64,000 nucleotides of DNA from Alphaproteobacteria bacterium. Lineage in GTDB: Bacteria; Pseudomonadota; Alphaproteobacteria; Caulobacterales; Aquidulcibacteraceae. Positions 25,673 to 33,759 of the stretch are shown one piece after another; position 1 is the first letter of the stretch; the number at the start of each line of letters is the position of its first letter. A program made the position numbers and the translations under genes. The notes below the pieces were generated by a model. It was not told the DNA's origin. It did no database searches and saw only the letters and a program-made list of their open reading frames with translations. The stretch covers positions 1 through 64,000 of the forward strand of contig JAPLOL010000138.1 in the NCBI GenBank assembly GCA_026400735.1. Reading direction: 5' to 3'.

Positions 25673-26638
25673 CTAGCGTTTGTAGTGCGCGGCGATCTTG
25701 CGGGCTTCGTCGGCGATAGCGACGCTGAGGGCCGGTGGCTCCACCACTTTGACTTCCGCGCCGAGCCGCAAGAATTGATGCTTGGCAAGGTCGATGCTCT
25801 CGATTGGCACGCGGGCGCGGAGCCAGCCTTCGGGTTTGCACGCTTTGCTGTTGGCTGAGAGCGCTTCGTGCGCGGCGGCGTTGGTATCGCGCAGGATGCG
25901 GCGCCCCGTTGGAGAGACTTCGATTGTCGCGTGCTCTTTCAGGAGCCGTGCTTCGAAGTCCTTCGACCATTCGCTCCAATAGCGCGAAAGGTTGAAGCGG
26001 CGCGGGCGGGCGAAGCTGGCGTCCAGCGTTTGCATCTCTTGAATGTTCGAGACGCGGTACGTGCGTGGCGTGTCTTTGACGGCGGCGACCAAGTACCAAA
26101 TGCCGCCTTTCAGGACGAGACCGAGCGGATCGAGCGTGCGATCAACCAATCCCTTCCAGCTCTCATAGCGCATGCGAACGCGGCGCTCGTTCCACACCGC
26201 GGCCGCGAGCGGCTTTAAGACGTCGGATGAATCGGCGCGTGTGTACCAGTTGATTGGATCTAGGTGGAAGCGCGCAGAGACGCGCTCTGCGCTCGCGCCG
26301 GACTCGGGAGGTAAGCTCGCGAGCAGCTTCAATTGCGCGGCCGCGAGGTCGGGGCCAAGGCCCAAATCTTGCGCAGCAGCGCCGACGCCTGAGAGCAGGA
26401 GCGCATCCGCTTCTTGCGCCGTGAAGCCAGTGAGTTTGGTGCGATAGCCGTCGTGCAATTGGAAGCCGCCGGCGCGGCCGCGCTCGGCGTAGATCGGCAC
26501 ACCGGCGGCGCTAAGCTGATCGACGTCGCGATAAATGGTGCGGACGGAGACCTCGAACTCTTCCGCCAATGCCTCGGCGCTGAGGCGTCCGCGCATTTGA
26601 AGGAGGATCAGGATCGAAAGGAGACGGCTCGCACGCAT
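25673..26638 (-). CDS. WYL-domain HTH transcriptional regulator (YafY type)
   Basis: 321 residues from ATG 26638; a TTG start six codons earlier is possible. The N-terminal HTH_11 domain reads SILILLQMRGRLSAEALAEE with EVSVRTIYRDVDQLSAAGVP. The central WYL-like segment reads YESWKGLVDRTLDPLGLVLK then GIWYLVAAVKDTPRTYRVSN, and a C-terminal WCX-like region follows. WYL proteins sense nucleic acid or nucleotide ligands and usually control a neighbour. The divergent lipocalin-like lipoprotein gene at 26733 is the natural target. The intergenic space is about 95 bases. Confidence 0.9.
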   Translation of the reverse strand: MRASRLLSILILLQMRGRLSAEALAEEFEVSVRTIYRDVDQLSAAGVPIYAERGRAGGFQLHDGYRTKLTGFTAQEADALLLSGVGAAAQDLGLGPDLAAAQLKLLASLPPESGASAERVSARFHLDPINWYTRADSSDVLKPLAAAVWNERRVRMRYESWKGLVDRTLDPLGLVLKGGIWYLVAAVKDTPRTYRVSNIQEMQTLDASFARPRRFNLSRYWSEWSKDFEARLLKEHATIEVSPTGRRILRDTNAAAHEALSANSKACKPEGWLRARVPIESIDLAKHQFLRLGAEVKVVEPPALSVAIADEARKIAAHYKR

Positions 26639-26732
26639 TTCGCGATCATCGCACAAAATCCTGACATTGGGTGGCAGGATTAGCGGAATAGGGTCTCGCC
26701 AGCGTCAGATTTCGCGAGGGGAGACACATGAG

Positions 26733-27308
26733 ATGGATCTGCAAAGACGAGCATTGGTCGCCGCGGGCGGCGCGTTGCTGCTCTCGGCGTGCGCCACAGG
26801 TGCAGCTATGAGCGCGCCTGCGACATTCGATCCAATGCCGCCACTGCCGGCGACGCCGACGCCAGGCCGGCCTGGCGATTTCGATTTTCTCACCGGCGAG
26901 TGGCGCATCCACAATCGCTCGATCGTCAACGGCGAGTGGCTCGAATATCCGGGCGAGGCAACGGTGCATGCCATTCTCGCTGGCGTTGGCAGCGTTGAAG
27001 AGCTGCGGATTTCGGCGCGCAACTTTTCCGGCATGGGTTTGCGATTGCTCGATGTCGAAAAGCGCGTCTGGGCTGATCATTGGGTCAATGCGCGTTCAGG
27101 TGTGGTGACAGTGCCGGGTCAGCGTGGCAGCTTTGAAAATGGCGCCGGCATCTTCATCACAGACGATGTCGCGGACGGCGTGCCGGTCAAATATGTTAGC
27201 GTGTGGGACAATATCACGCCGCGTTCGTGCCGCTGGCGTCAGGCGTCCTCACGTGATGGCGGACAAACCTGGGATCAAAATTGGATCATGGAGTGGTCGC
27301 GCGTCTGA
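26733..27308 (+). CDS. exported lipocalin-like (DUF1579-like) lipoprotein
   Basis: 191 residues. ATG 26733 gives MDLQRRALVAAGGALLLSAC, a lipoprotein/Tat-like signal with lipobox LSAC. The mature part, FDFLTGEWRIHNRSI ... EATVHAILAGVGSVEELRIS ... SVWDNITPRSCRWRQASSRD, follows the pattern of small beta-barrel domains in the DUF1579/lipocalin-like group (conserved GEW and DGGxTW). It probably binds a small hydrophobic ligand in the periplasm. It is divergent from the WYL regulator and 21 bases ahead of the DDAH gene. Confidence 0.75.
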   Translation: MDLQRRALVAAGGALLLSACATGAAMSAPATFDPMPPLPATPTPGRPGDFDFLTGEWRIHNRSIVNGEWLEYPGEATVHAILAGVGSVEELRISARNFSGMGLRLLDVEKRVWADHWVNARSGVVTVPGQRGSFENGAGIFITDDVADGVPVKYVSVWDNITPRSCRWRQASSRDGGQTWDQNWIMEWSRV

Positions 27309-27329
27309 GTTTTGCGCTAGGTTGGGCGC

Positions 27330-28109
27330 ATGAGCTGTCATGCGTTCAGCCGGGCGATTGTGCGCACGCCATCGCGATCTGTGATTGATGGTCTGCGCGC
27401 CGTCGACGTCGGCGCTCCAAACTACGACGATGTGCTTGCAGAACATCGCGGCTATGTGCGCGTACTTGAATCGCTTGGCGTGAACGTCGAAACGCTGCCG
27501 GCGCTCGAAGCATTTCCCGATTCTGTTTTCGTTGAAGACACCGCACTTGTCTTCACTGGCGCTGCGATCTTGTTGTGCCCAGGCGCGGCGACGCGGCGCG
27601 GCGAAGCTGCGGAAATGGCAGCAACGCTTGATCGCAATTTCGAGCGCGTGCTGCGCTTGGAAGATGGAACTGCCGAAGGCGGCGATGTGCTCACAACGCC
27701 GCGCACCGTGTTCATCGGCGCGTCCGCCCGCACGAGCGCGATTGGCGCGGCGGCTCTGGTGTCGCTGTTGGCGCAAATCGGGAAGCAGGGCGTCGTGGTC
27801 AACACGCCGCCAGGCGTCCTCCACCTCAAATCCGACTGCTCGCTCCTGGATGACGAGACAATCCTGTGCACGTCCAGGCTAGCCGCGGCGGAGCCGTTCA
27901 CCGGTTTCCGGCTGATCCTTACGCCCGAGGGTGAGGAGGGGGCCGCAAATGCCCTTCGGATCGGAGACTCGGTGCTTTTGTCCGAAGGTTATCCGAGGAC
28001 GGCGGAGCTGCTGGCGCAGGCCGGCTATAATGTAAAGCCGCTGGCCACCGCCGAGATCGCCAAGATTGACGCTGGTCTCTCGTGCATGTCGCTGCGCTGG
28101 CGCACCTAG
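27330..28109 (+). CDS. dimethylarginine dimethylaminohydrolase (DDAH)
   Basis: 259 residues in the guanidine-modifying pentein fold. Substrate-binding DSVFVEDTALV lies near residue 67, GTAEGGDVL near 115, the catalytic His in GVLHLKSDCS near 163, and the catalytic Cys in GLSCMSLRW near the C-terminus. DDAH cleaves methylated arginines to citrulline plus methylamine; the spacing fits DDAH better than the longer arginine deiminases. The gene follows the lipocalin-like gene and precedes rplU on the same strand, but rplU has its own promoter. Confidence 0.9.
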   Translation: MSCHAFSRAIVRTPSRSVIDGLRAVDVGAPNYDDVLAEHRGYVRVLESLGVNVETLPALEAFPDSVFVEDTALVFTGAAILLCPGAATRRGEAAEMAATLDRNFERVLRLEDGTAEGGDVLTTPRTVFIGASARTSAIGAAALVSLLAQIGKQGVVVNTPPGVLHLKSDCSLLDDETILCTSRLAAAEPFTGFRLILTPEGEEGAANALRIGDSVLLSEGYPRTAELLAQAGYNVKPLATAEIAKIDAGLSCMSLRWRT

Positions 28110-28208
28110 GCAGACTCTTGTAAAAATAGGATATTTCGTGCTGGAACGTGGGCCGCCGCCGAGCTGCGCTGCGGCTTCAAAATCCCGCGAAAATGTCCCG
28201 CTTCCGCA

Positions 28209-28237
28209 TTGACGCTTGAGGGGGCTTTCCCTTATAC
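28209..28237 (+). promoter_or_regulatory. sigma70-type promoter of rplU-rpmA
   Basis: TTGACG (28209-28214), a 17-base spacer and TTATAC (28232-28237) make a good promoter. Transcription would start near 28244, leaving a leader of roughly 50 nt to the first or 100 nt to the second rplU start codon. Most of the leader lies inside the 48-bp tandem duplication. Confidence 0.55.
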
Positions 28238-28266
28238 CCCCCGCTCCCCGCCCGGGCGAGCTACGT

Positions 28267-28363
28267 CCGGGCGCACGAATTTTTTGGCGGTTACGATGTT
28301 CGCGGTAATCAAGACCGGGCGCACGAATTTTTTGGCGGTTACGATGTTCGCGGTAATCAAGAC
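28267..28363 (+). repeat. rplU: perfect tandem duplication, period 48 bp, across the rplU start
   Basis: Positions 28267-28315 are repeated without mismatch at 28315-28363. The unit contains the ribosome-binding area, the ATG and the first eight codons of rplU (MFAVIKTG). Because 48 is a multiple of three, the two start codons (28296 and 28344) are in frame with each other. Two initiation sites therefore exist, and an N-terminal 16-residue extension could be made. Confidence 0.95.
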
Positions 28364-28667
28364 GGGCGGCAAGCAATACCGAGTAGCCAAGGACGATGTG
28401 ATCGTCGTTGAGAAGCTCGAAGGCGATGCCGGTTCGAAGGTCACGTTCAGCGATGTGCTGATGTCAGGCGACGGCAAGACCGTGAAGCTCGGCAAGGATC
28501 TCTCGGGCTTCACCGTTACCGGCACGCTCATCGACACGAAAAAGGGCGACAAGGTCACGGTGTTCAAGAAGCGCCGTCGCAACACCTATCGCCGCAAGAT
28601 CGGTCATCGTCAGACTGAATCGCACATCAAGATCACCGCCATCGGCGGCAAGAGCGATAAGGAATAA
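28344..28667 (+). CDS. rplU: 50S ribosomal protein L21
   Basis: 107 residues beginning MFAVIKTGGKQYRVAKDD, the invariant bL21 N-terminus. VEKLEGDAG follows, and the basic end includes KRRRNTYRRKIGHRQ and TESHIKI. It binds 23S rRNA in the large subunit. ATG 28344 is chosen because it matches the family length; the in-frame ATG 28296 in the duplicated leader would prepend MFAVIKTGRTNFLAVT, which no ordinary L21 carries. It is followed nine bases later by rpmA. Confidence 0.97.
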   Translation: MFAVIKTGGKQYRVAKDDVIVVEKLEGDAGSKVTFSDVLMSGDGKTVKLGKDLSGFTVTGTLIDTKKGDKVTVFKKRRRNTYRRKIGHRQTESHIKITAIGGKSDKE

Positions 28668-28676
28668 GAGGACGTC

Positions 28677-28946
28677 ATGGCTCACAAGAAAGCAGGCGGC
28701 TCTTCGCGTAACGGTCGTGACTCGGCCGGTCGTCGTCTTGGCGTGAAGCGCTTTGGCGGCCAGTCGGTCCTCGGCGGCGAGATCCTCGTCCGTCAGCGCG
28801 GCACCAAATTCCACCCAGGTTCCAATGTCGGCCTTGGCCGCGATCACACGCTATTTGCCCTTTGTCATGGCCAGGTAGCGTTCGCGACTAAGCGCGATGG
28901 CCGCACGTACGTGTCGATTATGCCGGCACAGGTAGCGGCGGAATAG
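28677..28946 (+). CDS. rpmA: 50S ribosomal protein L27
   Basis: 89 residues starting [20 protein letters not shown], the standard bL27 N-terminus whose lysine/glycine-rich tail reaches the peptidyl-transferase centre. [20 protein letters not shown] and the RDGRTYVSI region follow. Length and order after rplU are canonical. An intrinsic terminator lies downstream. In many bacteria obg follows; here a GNAT gene follows instead. Confidence 0.98.
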   Translation: MAHKKAGGSSRNGRDSAGRRLGVKRFGGQSVLGGEILVRQRGTKFHPGSNVGLGRDHTLFALCHGQVAFATKRDGRTYVSIMPAQVAAE

Positions 28947-29008
28947 GCGAGAACGGAAGAAATTCCCGGATCGCCTGATAGCAGGGCGATCCGGTTCCCA
29001 AGATAGCG

Positions 29009-29040
29009 TGGGGCGCCCGGATCAAGGCGCCCCATTTTTT
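29009..29040 (+). terminator. intrinsic terminator after rpmA
   Basis: The stem TGGGGCGCC / GGCGCCCCA (9 bp, 8-base loop CGGATCAA) is followed by six T residues. A second hairpin without a T tract, GGATCGCC/GGGCGATCC, lies just upstream (28969-28992). Confidence 0.85.
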
Positions 29041-29073
29041 ATGCCCCACGCGTTAGAGCCAAAGGAGCGGCTC

Positions 29074-29637
29074 ATGCGTGACGTGATTGAGATCGGCACA
29101 CCCAGACTGAAACTGCGGGCCCTGCGCATGTCCGATGCGCAGCGCATTGCTCAGTTCTGCGACGATCCCGGCGTTGGACGAAATCTCGCGCAGACGCCGC
29201 TCCCGTATCTTCCTGTTGCAGCTGAAGGCTGGATCATGATCAACGCCGCGCGCGCGCCGCGTGGGACGGATTTTGTCTATGCGGTTGAGCTTCCAGGTGA
29301 GGGCCTCATAGGCGCGATCGGTGCGCATGCGCGCGGCGAGGAGGGCTTTGAGATCGGTTATTGGTTTGGCCGTCCGTATTGGGGCCAAGGCTTTGCCACC
29401 GAAGCGGCGACAGCGTTCGTCTCCGAGGCCAAAAACCTCGGCGCACTCAATGCCGGCCACTTTGTCGACAATCCCGCCTCGGGCCGCGTGCTGAGCAAAG
29501 TCGGTTTCGCCTATACGGGCGAGACTTTGCCGATGTTTTCACTCGGTCGCGGCGAGAGCGTCGGCTGCAAGCGCATGCGCTACGCGCCAGCGCGCGAGCG
29601 CGGCGTTCCCGAACGCGAAGCGGTGGTTATGCACTGA
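29074..29637 (+). CDS. GNAT-family N-acetyltransferase (RimJ/RimL-like)
   Basis: 187 residues from ATG 29074, supported by AAAGGAG seven bases upstream; ATG 29041 is immediately behind the terminator and lacks such a site. It has RLKLRALRMSDAQRIAQFCD, IGYWFGRPYWGQGFATEAA (acetyl-CoA-binding Q/RxxGxG/A) and NPASGRVLSKVGFAYTGET, the pattern of RimJ/RimL-type acetyltransferases that act on protein N-termini or small molecules. The specific substrate is unknown. Confidence 0.9.
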   Translation: MRDVIEIGTPRLKLRALRMSDAQRIAQFCDDPGVGRNLAQTPLPYLPVAAEGWIMINAARAPRGTDFVYAVELPGEGLIGAIGAHARGEEGFEIGYWFGRPYWGQGFATEAATAFVSEAKNLGALNAGHFVDNPASGRVLSKVGFAYTGETLPMFSLGRGESVGCKRMRYAPARERGVPEREAVVMH

Positions 29638-29666
29638 AGGAAAGAGGGCGGGCAGTATGCTCGCTC

Positions 29667-30176
29667 TCAACTTCGCCCGATGCCGGCGCTGTGCAGCAAG
29701 TCCGCTGCACCGTCGATCAGCGCGCGGAACGAGCCTTCAACGTCCCAGCCGCCGACGTGCACCGCAAAGAACGCCGCGTAGCCGATAATGAACAGGATGG
29801 GCATCGAGCGCTCCAACGACCACCACTTCATCGCGCGGCGTTTGCCCGTGATGCTCTGCCATTCATCGCGTATTGGGTGGACGCCGAGATCGTCCTCGAC
29901 CGCATAGATGTTCTTGTACTTCGCCCCGAGTAGCACGGTGTAATACGAGTTGGAGGTGCGCCAGATCGCGCACGTCAGCGCCAAGGCGATCGCGCAGAGC
30001 GTGAACAGTACGGGATTGGGCAGCCCGTCGGCGCTAGCTAGAAAGCCCAGCGCGCTCATGCCGGCGATGTTGAGCGTCATGAAGACGTTGGAGAGTTCGC
30101 GCCGGGCGCGTCGCGCGTCGCGGACGTCCTCGACCAAGAGCTTGTAGATCTCGAGATTGGTGGCTGTATCGACCAT
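29667..30176 (-). CDS. RipA-family small membrane protein
   Basis: 169 residues. Helical N-terminus ATNLEIYKLLVEDVRDARRA, then two closely spaced membrane segments (TLNIAGMSALGFLA, PVLFTLCAIALALTCAIWR), a soluble loop with YYTVLLGAKYKNIYAVEDDL, and a third membrane segment (SMPILFIIGYAAFFAVHVGG). This arrangement resembles the RipA family of octameric membrane proteins known from Francisella. GGGGGACAGAT precedes the ATG. Role in this organism unknown. Confidence 0.7.
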   Translation of the reverse strand: MVDTATNLEIYKLLVEDVRDARRARRELSNVFMTLNIAGMSALGFLASADGLPNPVLFTLCAIALALTCAIWRTSNSYYTVLLGAKYKNIYAVEDDLGVHPIRDEWQSITGKRRAMKWWSLERSMPILFIIGYAAFFAVHVGGWDVEGSFRALIDGAADLLHSAGIGRS

Positions 30177-30311
30177 ATCTGTCCCCCGCGGCGCTGAAAT
30201 GTAGGACGGCTATGCGATCCTGTCTCCCGCCGCGCCTTGGAAAAACCCTGGATTCTGCCTAGCTTACGCGATGCAGCCTGGTGGAGCGCCAGTGTTGCGG
30301 GAGACCAATTC

Positions 30312-31343
30312 ATGGGATTGCGCGTAGCCGTCGTCGGCGCCACCGGAACTGTGGGCAGAGAAATGCTGACCATTCTGGAAGAGCGTCTGTTTCCCGCCGA
30401 CGAAGTGATCGCGCTCGCCTCGCGCAGATCCGTTGGCAAGGAAGTCAGCTACGGCGACAAAACGTTGAAGTCGAAAGACCTTGAGACGTTCGACTTCACC
30501 GGTGTGGATTTGGTGCTGATGAGTGCTGGCGGCGCGGTCTCGAAAGAATGGTCGCCGAAGATCGGCGCGACCGGCGCAGTGGTGATCGACAATTCCAGCG
30601 CCTGGCGCATGGACCCACGCGTGCCGCTCATTGTGCCCGAGGTGAACCCAGACGCGATCGCCGGCTACGACAAGCTCAACATCATCGCCAACCCGAACTG
30701 CTCCACCGCGCAACTCGTGGTCGCGCTAAAGCCGTTGCACGATCGCGCCAAGATCAAGCGCGTCGTCGTGGCGACGTATCAGTCTGTATCAGGCGCTGGC
30801 CGCGAAGCGATGGACGAGCTCTGGAACCAAACCAAAAAGCTCTATGTCGGCGATGAGATCGTGCCGGAACAATTTCCCAAACAGATCGCGTTCAACGTGA
30901 TCCCGCATGGCGGCGACTTCATGGATGACGGCTACACCACTGAAGAGTGGAAGATGGAAGTCGAGACCAAGAAGATCCTCGATCCCAAGATCAAGCTCAC
31001 CGCCACGTCCGTGCGCGTACCAGTGTTCGTCGGTCACTCAGAAGCCGTGAACATCGAGTTCGAGAACGAAATCACCGCCGACGAAGCGCGCGAGCTGCTG
31101 CGTGAATCGCCTGGCCTGATGGTGATCGATAAGCACGAGGATGGCGGCTACGCCACACCGCTCGACTGCGTGGGCGAGTTTGCAACCTTTGTGTCGCGCA
31201 TTCGTGAGGACCACACCATCGAACATGGCTTGTCGATGTGGATCGTCAGCGACAATCTCCGCAAAGGCGCGGCGCTCAACGCAGTGCAGATCGCGGAGCT
31301 GATGTTGAACAAGGGCTTGTTTAAGCGCTTGCGCGCTGCGTGA
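30312..31343 (+). CDS. asd: aspartate-semialdehyde dehydrogenase
   Basis: 343 residues from ATG 30312 (GGGAG eight bases upstream). N-terminal NADP motif VVGATGTVGREML, active-site IIANPNCSTAQLVVAL with the catalytic Cys near residue 130, HGGDFMDDGYTTEEWKM, and VRVPVFVGHSEAVNIEFE with the catalytic His. It makes aspartate-4-semialdehyde for lysine/diaminopimelate, threonine and methionine synthesis. The GTG of the next gene overlaps the stop (GTGA), so the two are probably co-translated. Confidence 0.97.
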   Translation: MGLRVAVVGATGTVGREMLTILEERLFPADEVIALASRRSVGKEVSYGDKTLKSKDLETFDFTGVDLVLMSAGGAVSKEWSPKIGATGAVVIDNSSAWRMDPRVPLIVPEVNPDAIAGYDKLNIIANPNCSTAQLVVALKPLHDRAKIKRVVVATYQSVSGAGREAMDELWNQTKKLYVGDEIVPEQFPKQIAFNVIPHGGDFMDDGYTTEEWKMEVETKKILDPKIKLTATSVRVPVFVGHSEAVNIEFENEITADEARELLRESPGLMVIDKHEDGGYATPLDCVGEFATFVSRIREDHTIEHGLSMWIVSDNLRKGAALNAVQIAELMLNKGLFKRLRAA

Positions 31344-32305
31344 GCGCAGAGAGCGCTTTTGCGGAATGGTCGCGCGCGCACTACCAGGCGAACGACCTTC
31401 CGCACGCGGGCCTTGTGTCGAAAGACATTCTCATCGGGCCAACGGGCCCGGAGAATGCGCGCGAATATCAGCAGGCTGAGAACTACGACCTCCTCCTTGC
31501 TGTGTTTGAGTTCTCAGACTGGGCGGAGCAGGAAGCGCACTTTCTGCCGGGTGAATTCGCGCCGATCGCCTACATGAGCCGGTGCGTTGAAGGCTACATG
31601 GCCAGCGTCGCCAACGGTGGTCACGCGCAATTTCTGAGTCGCTACCGTTGGGCGCCGGAATTTGCTCGCGCCTGCGAGCTGGGTTTGGAGGCGATGGGCT
31701 GCGAACACGAAGCTAAGGTGTTTGCCGATCTAAAGGCCTTCGTGGAGGCCGATGGCCCGCGTGTTGCCCGTGTTATCGCGGCGTATCAGCGCCTCGAGCC
31801 GCGTAGTGATGAGATCAAGCATTTCGATGAGGCTCTGCTAGGTGGCCGCAAAATGGACGATCAGGTTGCGCAACAAGCAGCGTGGTTGCGCCAAAGCGGC
31901 CGTCTCGTTTTCGTTCCTCATGAAAAACTTGAGCGAAAGCGCGCCGATCTTGCCAAGCGCAACAAGCGCATGCGGGAGCGAAAGCCCTCGAAGGCTGATG
32001 AACACAGAGAGCCGAATGCCGCCGTTCTGACGGTCGCTCAACAGCTCAAGACTGCGTTAGGTGTAGCGCCCGGTATCTTCTTTCAGACTTGGGAAACTGG
32101 TTTGAATGACTACGAGCCGGGCTCTGGGCCAATCAGAGTCCGTATGTGGCGCTTTGTTGGCTTTGATCAAAATCGCAAGCGCTATGTCTTGGACGTGGTG
32201 ATCGTGCCATCAGTGCGCGGCGCCCCGCCACAAGCCCGCGCGTACGGCACATGCGGCGAAGCGCGAATCGATATTTCCCCGGAAACATACAAACGCGCAC
32301 GGTAG
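31340..32305 (+). CDS. DUF4375/DMP19-like protein
   Basis: 321 residues with a GTG start overlapping the asd stop. Residues about 60-160 carry the DMP19/DUF4375 pattern: YMSRCVEGYMASVANGGHAQ with FLSRYRWAPE, followed by helical repeats and FVEADGPRVARVIAAYQRLE. The middle is basic (ERKRADLAKRNKRMRERK), and the C-terminal 100 residues form a separate domain (PGIFFQTWETGLNDYEPGSG ... VDVVIVPSVRG-like) without a name. Cytosolic. Function unknown; the asd link may be only transcriptional. Confidence 0.65.
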   Translation: MSAESAFAEWSRAHYQANDLPHAGLVSKDILIGPTGPENAREYQQAENYDLLLAVFEFSDWAEQEAHFLPGEFAPIAYMSRCVEGYMASVANGGHAQFLSRYRWAPEFARACELGLEAMGCEHEAKVFADLKAFVEADGPRVARVIAAYQRLEPRSDEIKHFDEALLGGRKMDDQVAQQAAWLRQSGRLVFVPHEKLERKRADLAKRNKRMRERKPSKADEHREPNAAVLTVAQQLKTALGVAPGIFFQTWETGLNDYEPGSGPIRVRMWRFVGFDQNRKRYVLDVVIVPSVRGAPPQARAYGTCGEARIDISPETYKRAR

Positions 32306-32410
32306 ATGTGAGCGTGGCTGACATCTGCTGTTACAAAAAGTGTATGCGCTTTCATCGCTGAAACATGGCGCGATCAGGTGCGTGTTCCTATCTAGGCGGT
32401 GAGGGGACGT

Positions 32411-32842
32411 ATGCCTGCCATCACTATCGAACAACCGTCAGAAACGGACATCGACGCGATTCACGCTGCGCTGAAGGAGACGTATTGGTCGCCCGGCATT
32501 CCACGCGATGTGGTTGCACGCGCGTGCGCTAATTCGATGTGTGCTGTGGCGCGCGACGATAACGGCAAACTTGTCGGCTTTGCACGTCTCGTCACCGACA
32601 AAGCAACGTTCGCGTGGCTGTGCGACGTGATCGTGTTGCCAGGCAAGCAAGGCAAAGGCCTCGGTCGCGCGCTGGTGCAAACGTTCCAGCGCCATCCGGA
32701 GCTGCAAGGTCTGCGCCGCTGGTTGCTCGGCACGAAGGACGCGCACGGCGTTTACGCACCGCTCGGCTTCACGCCCATCGAGGCGCCGGAGCGGCTCATG
32801 CACATCAAGAATCCAAATCCATACGGACGTCCCGCGTCATGA
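32411..32842 (+). CDS. GNAT-family N-acetyltransferase
   Basis: 143 residues from ATG 32411, with GAGGGG at a good distance. The GNAT signature is clear: NGKLVGFARLVTDKATFAWL, CDVIVLPGKQGKGLGRALVQ (acetyl-CoA pyrophosphate loop GKQGKGLGRAL), and LLGTKDAHGVYAPLGF near the end. This short form acts on small molecules or amino groups of unknown identity. ATGA overlap with rarD indicates a shared transcript. Confidence 0.9.
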   Translation: MPAITIEQPSETDIDAIHAALKETYWSPGIPRDVVARACANSMCAVARDDNGKLVGFARLVTDKATFAWLCDVIVLPGKQGKGLGRALVQTFQRHPELQGLRRWLLGTKDAHGVYAPLGFTPIEAPERLMHIKNPNPYGRPAS

Positions 32843-33759
32843 GCGAAGCTGCAGCGCCACTCACGTCGAGCCCATCGGAGGCCGAGCGTCGCGCAGGCTT
32901 TTTGTCGGCAGCCTCGGCTTACGTCATTTGGGGTTTCCTCCCGCTCTATTTGAAATTGCTGCACACGGTCGACGTCCGCGAAGTGTTGGCCCAACGCATT
33001 CTCTGGGCGGCGCCATCGGCGTTGCTCGCCGTGTTTTTGATGAGCGGATGGCGCGTCGGACTCCGCGAAATCGCGACAGCGTTGAAGCCGCGCATGATCG
33101 GCACGCTGGCGGTTTCGGCGTGCTTTATCTTCGTGAACTGGGGCCTTTACGTCTATCTCGTGCTTCACGAACGCATTGTGGAATCGGCGCTTGCGTACTT
33201 CCTTGCGCCGCTTGTTGCTGTGGGTGTGGGCGTTCTGTTCTTCGGTGAAAAGATCAGGACGCCGCAAATCGTGGCGCTTGCTCTCGCGTTGATCGGCGTT
33301 GTCGTCCAAGGCTTTGCATTGGGCGCGCCGCCATGGATGGCGCTAGCGCTTTGCGCCACCTGGTCGGCTTACGCCGTCATCCGCAAACGCGCACCGGTGC
33401 CGGCTGCTGTGGGTTTGCTGATCGAGAGCTTGGCGCTGATGCCGCTCGTTGTTGGTCTGCTGTGGTGGGCCTCGAGCGAAGCGCCGCTGAGCTTTACTTC
33501 GGATTGGTCGATGGCGTTGCTGCTGGCGATCGCCGGCCCCGTGACAGCCATACCGCTCATGGCGTTCGCGTTCGGCGCGCGCCGTGTGAGCTTCACGACA
33601 CTTGGCCTGCTGCAATTCCTCGCGCCGACGTTGCAATTCTCAACGGGCCTCGCGTTCGGCGAGCCGTTCACGCCGCTGCGCGCGGCGAGCTTCGTGTTGA
33701 TCTGGCTAGGTTTGGCCTTCTTCGCGTGGGATACGTTGCGACGCGCAAGGCAAGCATGA
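32839..33759 (+). CDS. rarD: EamA-family transporter RarD
   Basis: 306 residues and about ten membrane segments. The RarD-specific N-terminus GFLSAASAYVIWGFLPLYLK is present, as are VLAQRILWAAP, INWG-like FIFVNWGLYVYLV, and YFLAPLVAVGVGVLFFGEKI. RarD proteins were linked to chloramphenicol sensitivity, but the natural substrate is unsettled. ATG 32839 overlaps the GNAT stop, and the stop overlaps the phosphatase ATG (ATGA on both sides). Confidence 0.92.
   Translation: MSEAAAPLTSSPSEAERRAGFLSAASAYVIWGFLPLYLKLLHTVDVREVLAQRILWAAPSALLAVFLMSGWRVGLREIATALKPRMIGTLAVSACFIFVNWGLYVYLVLHERIVESALAYFLAPLVAVGVGVLFFGEKIRTPQIVALALALIGVVVQGFALGAPPWMALALCATWSAYAVIRKRAPVPAAVGLLIESLALMPLVVGLLWWASSEAPLSFTSDWSMALLLAIAGPVTAIPLMAFAFGARRVSFTTLGLLQFLAPTLQFSTGLAFGEPFTPLRAASFVLIWLGLAFFAWDTLRRARQA

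Noticed and set aside
28209-28343. Longer L21 beginning at 28209
   Set aside because: That start overlaps the -35 element of the promoter; only the ATGs at 28296 and 28344 lie downstream of the predicted transcription start.
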